Shown in pieces: positions 36,614 through 42,251 of a stretch of 42,251 nt of DNA. The translations under genes were made by a program, and so were the position numbers. How positions within the stretch are numbered: position 1 is the stretch's first letter; every line of letters starts with the position of its first letter. The notes below the pieces were generated by a model. That model did not search any database. It saw nothing but the letters and a program-made list of their open reading frames with translations, and was not told the DNA's origin. This DNA comes from Pirellulales bacterium (GTDB taxonomy: Bacteria > Planctomycetota > Planctomycetia > Pirellulales > DATAWG01), in the NCBI GenBank assembly GCA_035939775.1, contig DASZFO010000297.1:1-42251 (forward strand). Reading direction: 5' to 3'.

Positions 36614-37210
36614 ATGACCATCACTAATGTTCGCATCGCGCCGTACATTCGCGGTCCCGAACTTGATCCCGAATCGGTGAAAACGCCCTCACCGGCGAAT
36701 TGGATTCGTCGGTTGACGCGGCTTTGGGGCAGAGTTTTTGGAAACTCCACTGAATGCGGCGAGCAGCCTGCGATCGCTGCCTCGCCGGTTTCAAAAACGC
36801 ACTGGGCTTTCCGAGCGGTCAATTACCACCGACTTCACGCCGCGGGGATGCCGTGCGTAATCGCCGCGCCCTCGATCGCGGCCGGCATCTCGTCACATCT
36901 CGAACTCGAAGCGATCGTGCCGTCCGAATTGCAAGTGGGCGACGTCTTCCTCGTCGAGTCCGGTCAAACCATCTTTGCCGACGGCCTGATTCTCGAGGGA
37001 ATCGCCATAGTCGACGAGGCCGTCATTTCCGGCCAATCGGCGCCCGCCCTGCGTTCGGCCGATGGAGATAGCGCCGTCATGCGAGACAGCCACGTCATCG
37101 AAGGACAGATTCTAATCGAAGTGGCGCCCCGCCGCGGCCACCCACTGGATTGGATTAGCGAAGCGACCGTGGTCCGATGGCCGCCCGCGGCCGCTGTCGC
37201 TCGAAGATAG
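36614..37210 (+). CDS. Stand-alone KdpB actuator (A)-domain-like protein with inactivated TGES motif
   Basis: The 198-aa protein has no membrane segment. Residues ~102-180 align with the KdpB actuator domain: SELQVGDVFLVESGQTIFAD, GLILEGIAIVDEAVISGQSA (Kdp[40 protein letters not shown]), then PALRSADGDSAVMRDSHVIE matching the [18 protein letters not shown] region. The catalytic TGES loop, whose Glu drives dephosphorylation, is S139-G140-Q141-S142, so Glu is lost while the Ser is kept. Residues 1-100 are unassigned. AAGGTG lies seven bases before ATG 36614. The frame is open back to 36431 through a repeat. It runs divergently from kdp-1 behind a sigma-54 promoter and could bind or regulate KdpB; a decaying kdpB fragment is the alternative. 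Confidence 0.72.
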   Translation: MTITNVRIAPYIRGPELDPESVKTPSPANWIRRLTRLWGRVFGNSTECGEQPAIAASPVSKTHWAFRAVNYHRLHAAGMPCVIAAPSIAAGISSHLELEAIVPSELQVGDVFLVESGQTIFADGLILEGIAIVDEAVISGQSAPALRSADGDSAVMRDSHVIEGQILIEVAPRRGHPLDWISEATVVRWPPAAAVARR

Positions 37211-37223
37211 CATTCGCGGTTAA

Positions 37224-37310
37224 GAGCCTATCCGAGAACCGCCGGGGACTGTCGCCTTTTGTGGAGTCTTCGGACCAAAAGGGGACTATCCCCCTCTCCG
37301 CGAGCTAAGA
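37224..37310. repeat. Palindromic GGGGACTGTC repeat, copy 5 (degenerate)
   Basis: The left arm agcctatccgagaaccgccg and the core (ggggactgtcgccttttgtgg .. ccaaaaggggactatccccc) are present, but the matching right arm (expected ggcggttctcggataggct) is missing and replaced by unrelated bases. It sits between the converging orphan gene and the NtrC-type gene and may help terminate both. Confidence 0.7.
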
Positions 37311-37330
37311 GCGCTTCACAAAACCGGAAT

Positions 37331-37408
37331 GGGTGCCATGCCCACGGCTCGGCGTGGGCAGGAGCCCCAATGAGGCATGGCCACTCAGGGCAGTGGCCAT
37401 GGCACCCA
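37331..37408. repeat. Nested palindrome GGGTGCCATG..CATGGCACCC
   Basis: The outer arms gggtgccatgcc and ggccatggcaccc enclose an inner hairpin tgcccacg..cgtgggca. It follows repeat copy 5 between two converging genes, a place suited to a bidirectional terminator. Confidence 0.6.
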
Positions 37409-37430
37409 ACGATTCAGCATTAAGGCTCCG

Positions 37431-38822
37431 CTAGGCATCGCTTCGCTCCGGACCCTCGTATTTCTTCCGTTTTCGCCACAGCGTCGAGCTGTCGATGCCG
37501 AGGATCCGCGCGGCGTCGTCCAGTGTGGCGCTGCGCGCAAGCACGGAGAGAACGTGTTGGCGCTCGATCTCCTCCAGCGAGAAATCGCCCCCCAACTGCG
37601 GCGATGAGCCACTGCGCGAATGCATTCGCTCGGGCAAGGCTTGTGGCTCGACCACCTGCGCCGGCCAAAGGATGACGGCACGTTCCATCGCGTTGCGCAG
37701 CTCGCGAACGTTGCCGGGCCAGGCGTACGACAGCAGCACCTCTTCCGTCGCTTTCGACATTTCGGGCGTGGGCCGTCCGACCGAATGGCCGAAGAACGCC
37801 AGGAAGCGCCGCGCGAGAATGATGAGATCTTCCGGCCGCTCGCGCAATGCGGGAACGTGAATCTCGATCACGTTCAGACGAAATAGCAGGTCCTCGCGAA
37901 AATGGCCGGATTTCACATCGACTTCGAGATCGCGATTGGTCGCGGCGACCACCCGCACGTCGGCCTTGCGCGTGCGCGTCTCGCCGAGCCGCTCGAACTG
38001 CTTTTCCTGCAAGAATCGCAGCAGCTTAGCTTGCAGACCGGGAGTGATTTCGGCGATTTCGTCGAGAAAGAGCGTGCCACCTTCGGCCGCCTCGACGCGC
38101 CCCGGCTGATCGCGCACGGCGCCGGTAAACGCCCCTTTCGCATGACCGAAGAGTTCGCTGGTCAGCAGGTTCTCGGAAAGCGTAGGACAGTTGACAACGA
38201 CGAACGGCTTCGTGCGGCGCCGGCTTTGAGCGTGCAGGGTGCGGGCCAGCACTCCCTTGCCCGTGCCGCTTTCACCGCGCAGCAGCACGGCCACTTCCGA
38301 ATCGGCAGCCCGGCCAAGCACGTCGAGCGCCGCCTGCATTTTCGGCGACCGCGTCTCGAGCACTGTCTCGGGCACGGCCAGCTTGAGCTGCTGGTCGAGT
38401 TCGGCCAGTCGGCCGAGCGTGGCCATTCGTTCGGTGAGCTTGGCGACGAGGTGGCGGATCTGATCGGGCGTGAAGGGCTTTGGGAGATAATCGGCGGCCC
38501 CGCGCTTGATCGCCTCGACGGCCGTGTCGAACGTCGCGTAGGCAGTGAGCACCACCGCGGCCAGGTTCGGATTTTCAGCTAACAGCTTGGGCAGCAGATC
38601 CAGCCCGCTCGATTCGCCGATCTTGAGATCGACGAAGGCCACGTCGAACGGCCGCTGAGTGACCGCCGCCAAGGCCATTTCAGCCGAGGCCGAGGCAACT
38701 ACCTCGCAGCCGATGTCTTCCAGGCAAACGGCGAGCGTGCGACGGATGTTTTTTTCGTCGTCAACGACAAGCACCCGCAGGCCTCGCATCGAGGATGCGC
38801 CAAGTTGCTCGGGCCGGGGCAT
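37431..38822 (-). CDS. NtrC-type sigma-54-dependent response regulator
   Basis: The 463-aa protein (ATG 38822, GAGG seven bases upstream; an open extension to 38885 is unlikely) has a receiver domain (~14-125) with the acidic DDE pocket (VVDDEKN), phosphorylated Asp65 (AFVDLK) and Lys of the KPF motif. The AAA+ domain holds Walker A GESGTGKG (183-190), the sigma-54 contact loop GAFTGA (230-235) and Walker B LFLDEI. A Fis-type helix-turn-helix ends the protein (~415-460, [21 protein letters not shown]). It is placed next to the sigma-54 promoter of kdp-1 and downstream of kdp-2, and no OmpR-type KdpE is seen. I infer that it is phosphorylated by the kdp-1 kinase and activates the Kdp promoters. 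Confidence 0.93.
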   Translation of the reverse strand: MPRPEQLGASSMRGLRVLVVDDEKNIRRTLAVCLEDIGCEVVASASAEMALAAVTQRPFDVAFVDLKIGESSGLDLLPKLLAENPNLAAVVLTAYATFDTAVEAIKRGAADYLPKPFTPDQIRHLVAKLTERMATLGRLAELDQQLKLAVPETVLETRSPKMQAALDVLGRAADSEVAVLLRGESGTGKGVLARTLHAQSRRRTKPFVVVNCPTLSENLLTSELFGHAKGAFTGAVRDQPGRVEAAEGGTLFLDEIAEITPGLQAKLLRFLQEKQFERLGETRTRKADVRVVAATNRDLEVDVKSGHFREDLLFRLNVIEIHVPALRERPEDLIILARRFLAFFGHSVGRPTPEMSKATEEVLLSYAWPGNVRELRNAMERAVILWPAQVVEPQALPERMHSRSGSSPQLGGDFSLEEIERQHVLSVLARSATLDDAARILGIDSSTLWRKRKKYEGPERSDA

Positions 38823-38898
38823 GAAATCCTCGTGCCTATGCCGGAATAGCAAGGCAATCTGAAGGACGATTCGTGTGACAGCCAACGCGGAGGGGCCA

Positions 38899-38967
38899 TT
38901 ATAGCAAAAAGGAGTCCGCGTGCTTCCACCGCCATGTCGAGACGCTGATGCCCAGGATGCTCGGCAG
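38899..38967 (-). pseudogene. Fossil of a Fis-type helix-turn-helix (third copy)
   Basis: On the minus strand the frame reads LPSILGISVSTWRWKHADS after an in-frame TAG and ends at TAA 38899. It aligns with [19 protein letters not shown] of the neighbouring regulators (ILGI..ST.WR.K), and at DNA level with gagcatcctgggcatcagcg. It is the remnant of an additional regulator gene between the shrunken regulator and the NtrC-type gene. No start or other domains remain. Confidence 0.55.
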
Positions 38968-39023
38968 CTACGATGCGGCGGAGTGAGCCGGCAAAGAATG
39001 TGGTGACGCTCCTTCGAGTCGCG

Positions 39024-39407
39024 TCACGATAACTCGTATTTCTTCCGCTTTCGCCAAAGGGTCGAAAGGTCGATGCCCAGGATGCGGGCCGCCTCGTCGA
39101 GCGTGCTGGTCCGAGCCAGGACCGCCGAAACGTGACGGCGCTCGATCTCGTCAAGCGTGAAGTCGCCGCCGAGATCCGGCAGGCATTGTGCATAAACCTG
39201 CACGGATTGGGCAAATGCTTGTGGGCCGACGTCAGACGCGCGCTCGATGGCGGGGAGCAATTGCTCGGGTGAACGTGCCGCCGCGGCCTCGCAGCCCGCG
39301 CCCGCAGCGTAGACCGCGAGTGAGATGCGATCCTCCTTGTTGTTGGCAATTGTGAACACGCGCACAGGTTGCGCGGAAGACCCGTTGGGTGAGTCGTGTC
39401 GCGCCAT
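39024..39407 (-). CDS. Shrunken NtrC-type regulator: degenerate receiver start fused to a Fis helix-turn-helix
   Basis: This 127-aa protein is homologous at both ends to the regulator at 37431 but lacks the AAA+ domain and most of the receiver. Residues ~15-58 (VRVFTIANNKEDRISLAVYA..GCE) align with [23 protein letters not shown]; the acidic pocket DDE is NNK, so phosphorylation is unlikely. Residues ~79-125 match its C-terminus in about 38 of 47 positions (LGGDF.L.EIER.HV...[25 protein letters not shown]). The reading frame survives across the junction. It lies 36 bases after kdpC of kdp-2, hence probably in that operon. It may bind the same sites without activating, acting as a repressor or decoy; it may also be a decaying gene. 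Confidence 0.75.
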   Translation of the reverse strand: MARHDSPNGSSAQPVRVFTIANNKEDRISLAVYAAGAGCEAAAARSPEQLLPAIERASDVGPQAFAQSVQVYAQCLPDLGGDFTLDEIERRHVSAVLARTSTLDEAARILGIDLSTLWRKRKKYELS

Positions 39408-39443
39408 GAGATTTCGCGCTGGCGAATAAGCTGTCGCCCGAAA

Positions 39444-40511
39444 TTACGGCTTGCCGCCGGTCGTCGCTCCGTATTTGTTGTCTAGTGCGAGGTTGATTTC
39501 CAGGACGTTGACCATCGGCTCTCCCCACGCGCCGCCCAGGGGAGCCGAACTCTTTTCCTTCAGCAAGGTTTCAATTTCGTCGTGGACCTTCTTCACGTCG
39601 GCCTTGGTGTCCTTGGCCCAGGCCCCGGCCACGCCATCCAATTGGAACATCGCGTTGGCCAAGGTGATGTGCGGATCGAGCCCGGAACCGGACGTTGTCG
39701 CCCAATCGCCGGGAACGTCGTTCAATTCAACAGTCGGATTGTCCGTCAGCCACATGTCGAAGAAATGCGCTTGGATGTCAGTCTGAGTATCGGAGCCCTT
39801 GTCGACAGGCTCGATGGCCGTCGTGCTGGTCTTGCCGTCAGCCGACATGTGGGTCACCGACGAGGGGAATTTGCCCGGATGCTCTTTAGAAAATGACTCG
39901 AAGAACACCATGGCCAAATCGGACGGCGAGGGATCGGAATTGTCGGGATTGTCTTTTTTGAACTTCTCGACGATTGCCGCGTGAGTCTTCTCCCAATCCA
40001 ACACATACTGCTGCTGCGGCGTGGGATTCTTGGCATCGAATGTCGTGCCGACCCATCCCTGGGCCACACTGTTGTGGAGATCGGCCCATTGGGCCACGAT
40101 CGACGGCTGGCCTTGGAATTTATCCTTGTGGAACCATTCCTCGACATCGGGAGCGACATTCTGGTCCTTCTTGGGACCGGTCTTATACGTGACGACCGGG
40201 CCGAGCGCATTGGCTACGCGATCCCGCAGCGCATAATTCGACACCGCCAGCGCCGACGACGTGGACGAAGTCGCATCGTAGGGCGTCGAGATCGCCGAGG
40301 GGCGCGGCGTAAAATGCTCGGGTTTCGCAAATGGCTGGGCGATCAACAACGATCCCACAGGCTTGCCGTCCGGTCCGTTGACGATGCTGCCGTTGGCCTG
40401 GAAGGGAAACACGGTCTGGCCGATTCCCCACAGTACCAGCGGATAGATGACGCAACAGATGACGACCGAAAAGAGCAGAAGCCAGAGGCTCTTGGAAATG
40501 ATTTTGAACAT
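39444..40511 (-). CDS. kdpC: KdpC subunit with a ~165-residue insertion (kdp-2)
   Basis: The 355-aa protein starts at ATG 40511 (GGAG about nine bases upstream). TM ~7-29 and KdpC landmarks are present: FQANGSIV, GSLLIAQPFAKPEHFTPRPSAIS, ALAVSNYALRDRVA at the front; SGSGLDPHITLANAMFQLDGVA and LGGAWGEPMVNVLEINLALDNKYG at the back. Normal KdpC is ~190-210 aa. Between the two halves is an extra region (~residues 100-265) rich in Trp, Asp and Lys (VEEWFHKDKFQGQPSIVAQW) that I cannot assign. It lies outside the membrane and could add a ligand or partner site. It follows kdpB-2 by 28 bases. Confidence 0.92.
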   Translation of the reverse strand: MFKIISKSLWLLLFSVVICCVIYPLVLWGIGQTVFPFQANGSIVNGPDGKPVGSLLIAQPFAKPEHFTPRPSAISTPYDATSSTSSALAVSNYALRDRVANALGPVVTYKTGPKKDQNVAPDVEEWFHKDKFQGQPSIVAQWADLHNSVAQGWVGTTFDAKNPTPQQQYVLDWEKTHAAIVEKFKKDNPDNSDPSPSDLAMVFFESFSKEHPGKFPSSVTHMSADGKTSTTAIEPVDKGSDTQTDIQAHFFDMWLTDNPTVELNDVPGDWATTSGSGLDPHITLANAMFQLDGVAGAWAKDTKADVKKVHDEIETLLKEKSSAPLGGAWGEPMVNVLEINLALDNKYGATTGGKP

Positions 40512-40539
40512 AGGAGAAACTCCGTGATCGGTTAGGTAA

Positions 40540-42251
40540 TCAGGCCATGTGCAGGGCGACCATCATCGGGTAAATCACGACGTCGATTAATTTGATGCCG
40601 ATGAACGGCAGGACTACGCCGCCTAGACCCCAAATCAGCAGGTTCTTGCGCAGCAGCGCATCGGCCCCCAGCGGCTGATACTTGACCCCTCGCAACGCCA
40701 CTGGAATCAAGGCCGGGATGATCAAAGCGTTGAAGATCACCGCCGACAGGATGGCCGAGGTCGGCGTATGCAGATACATGATGTCGATCTTCTTCAGCCA
40801 CGGCAGCGTGCCGGCGAACAGCGCCGGGATAATCGCGAAATACTTCGCCACGTCGTTGGCGATCGAGAAGGTCGTCAGCGCGCCGCGGGTCATCAGAAGC
40901 TGCTTGCCGATCTCGACGACTTCGATCAGCTTGGTCGGGTCGCTGTCGAGGTCCACCATGTTGGCCGCTTCCTTTGCGGCCTGGGTGCCGGCATTCATCG
41001 CGAGCGCGACGTCGGCCTGAGCAAGAGCGGGGGCGTCGTTGGTGCCATCGCCCATCATGGCGACGAGCTTACCTTCGGCCTGCTGCTTCCGCAGGTATTC
41101 CAGCTTGGTTTCGGGCGTGGCTTGCGCGACGAAGTCGTCCACTCCGGCTCGCTTGGCGATGGTGGCTGCCGTGAGCGGGTTGTCGCCCGTGATCATGACA
41201 GTTCGAAGCCCCATCTTTCGCAGCCGCTCGAAGCGCTGTTCCATCTCGGGCTTGAGAATGTCCTCGAGCACGATGACGCCCTTGATCTGATTTCCTTCGC
41301 AGACGGCCAGGGGCGTGGCGCCTTCCGACGCAATGCGCTCAACGACTTTGGTCATTTCCGTTGGCACCATGCCCCGCTCCGCTTGGACAAACCTCGCGAT
41401 CGCGTCGGGCGCGCCCTTGCGAATCCGTCGACCGTCGTCGAAATCGACGCCGCTCATCCGCGTTTGCGCGGAGAACGCGACGAATTGGGCCGAGGTCGGT
41501 AGATCAGCGTGGTTCTTGGCTTGTCCCTCGTAAAGTTTGACAATGCTTTTCCCCTCCGGCGTCTCGTCCGCCGCCGAGGACAGAGCGGCCAATCGGCCAA
41601 CCTCTTCGCTCGAATGATTGCCGACGGGTATGAACTGAGTCGCATGGCGATTGCCCACCGTGATCGTTCCGGTCTTGTCGAGGAGCACAAGATCCACGTC
41701 GCCGGCCAGCTCGACCGCCTTGCCGCTCTTGGCGATGATGTTCGCCTGGAGCGCCCGCTCCATGCCGGCGATGCCGATCGCGGCCAACAGCGCGCCGATT
41801 GTCGTTGGGATCAAGCAAACCAACAGGGCTACGAGCGTGGGGACGTCGGTGCCGAGGCTGTGCAACGGGTCCGAAGAAAGGCCAAATTGACCCACCATGT
41901 ACTGTTCGGCTTGGTAAGCCATCGGCCACAGCGGGATGACAACGATAAGAAAGATCAATGTCAAGGCGGAGAGGGCCAGAGTGAGCGCGATCTCGTTCGG
42001 GCTGCGTTGGCGAATGGCGCCTTCCACCAGTGCGATCATCCGATCGAGGAATGATTCGCCGGCCCCGCTCGTGATGCGAACCACGATCCGGTCGGAAGTG
42101 ACCGTCGTGCCGCCGGTGACACCGGAGCGGTCGCCGCCCGATTCGCGGATCACGGGGGCCGATTCGCCGGTTATCGCTGACTCGTCGATCGAGGCGATCC
42201 CTTCGATGATCTCGCCGTCGCCGGGAATGACTTGTCCCGCCTCGACGACAA
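40540..42251 (-). CDS. kdpB: Potassium-transporting P-type ATPase KdpB, second system (5' end beyond window)
   Basis: The frame is open from the right window edge ([20 protein letters not shown]..) to the stop at 40540, so the N-terminal membrane part is missing but ~570 residues are visible. TGES is intact (ITGESAPV), and [31 protein letters not shown], and [12 protein letters not shown] are present, so the pump is likely active. Compared with kdp-1 KdpB it has a longer loop after the second membrane pair ([16 protein letters not shown]). kdpF and kdpA of this set should lie just outside the window. It is part of an operon with the long kdpC and probably the shrunken regulator. Confidence 0.96.
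   Translation of the reverse strand, partial: VVEAGQVIPGDGEIIEGIASIDESAITGESAPVIRESGGDRSGVTGGTTVTSDRIVVRITSGAGESFLDRMIALVEGAIRQRSPNEIALTLALSALTLIFLIVVIPLWPMAYQAEQYMVGQFGLSSDPLHSLGTDVPTLVALLVCLIPTTIGALLAAIGIAGMERALQANIIAKSGKAVELAGDVDLVLLDKTGTITVGNRHATQFIPVGNHSSEEVGRLAALSSAADETPEGKSIVKLYEGQAKNHADLPTSAQFVAFSAQTRMSGVDFDDGRRIRKGAPDAIARFVQAERGMVPTEMTKVVERIASEGATPLAVCEGNQIKGVIVLEDILKPEMEQRFERLRKMGLRTVMITGDNPLTAATIAKRAGVDDFVAQATPETKLEYLRKQQAEGKLVAMMGDGTNDAPALAQADVALAMNAGTQAAKEAANMVDLDSDPTKLIEVVEIGKQLLMTRGALTTFSIANDVAKYFAIIPALFAGTLPWLKKIDIMYLHTPTSAILSAVIFNALIIPALIPVALRGVKYQPLGADALLRKNLLIWGLGGVVLPFIGIKLIDVVIYPMMVALHMA

Noticed and set aside
34476-37408. CRISPR-like interpretation of the repeats near kdp-1
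   Set aside because: Spacing is irregular, copies are ~100 bp palindromes with variable arms, some inside genes, and no cas genes are present.
38904-38917. Possible sigma-54 -24/-12 element (GG-N10-GC, minus strand) before the NtrC-type gene
   Set aside because: Only the GG and TTTGC parts fit; the TGGCAC half is poor and it overlaps the fossil Fis helix. Too weak to list beside the two good promoters.

Overview
The window looks like a chromosomal segment of a planctomycete (Planctomycetota, probably Pirellulales-like). The evidence is high GC, secreted proteins with planctomycete-type cytochrome c, DUF1549, DUF1553, pre-peptidase (PPC) and WD40 domains, an ECF sigma factor beside a zinc-finger/Ser-Thr kinase, an alpha-L-fucosidase, Gfo/Idh/MocA oxidoreductases, and many intergenic palindromic repeats that also invade reading frames. 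No tRNA, rRNA, CRISPR array or transposase was recognised.

Layout. 1-3161: 3' end of a dihydrodipicolinate synthase/N-acetylneuraminate lyase-family gene, the 5' stump of a 3-methyladenine DNA glycosylase gene, an HtrA-like protease (-) and aat (+). 3434-12842 (+): a tight four-gene operon of a DUF1549/DUF1553 protein with CxxCH-type motifs, a truncated haemoglobin, a large PPC-type protein and a cytochrome c/WD40 protein; the last two carry long Ala/Lys-rich helical inserts. 12986-16014 (-): cinA, carrying two in-frame repeat insertions and a lost active-site signature, and an ATP-grasp-like protein. 16535-18532 (+): an oxidoreductase-like membrane protein and a small lipoprotein. 18586-27423 (-): alpha-L-fucosidase, a coiled-coil secreted protein, the kinase and its ECF sigma factor, a double-lectin/NPCBM protein and a Tat-type oxidoreductase.

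27498-42251 is a potassium-transport island with two Kdp systems. kdp-1 (-) runs: 27-aa membrane peptide, kdpF, kdpA, kdpB, kdpC, a four-helix membrane protein, a KdpD N-terminal sensor (with USP domain), and a separate HAMP/PAS histidine kinase. kdp-2 enters from the right edge (kdpB partial, then an unusually long kdpC) and is followed by a shrunken regulator (receiver remnant plus Fis helix-turn-helix), a fossil of another Fis helix, and a full NtrC-type sigma-54 activator. No KdpE-type OmpR regulator is present.

The most interesting part is 35.9-37.2 kb. Two near-consensus sigma-54 promoters face away from each other, with TGCAA-type repeats centred between them at enhancer distance. One promoter drives kdp-1. 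The other points at a stand-alone 198-aa protein whose second half is a KdpB actuator (A) domain in which the catalytic TGES has become SGQS. I propose that the adjacent NtrC-type activator switches on both the K+ pump and this catalytically dead actuator-domain protein, which could modulate the pump. The promoter motifs, domain resemblance and gene order are seen in the sequence; the regulatory role is inference.
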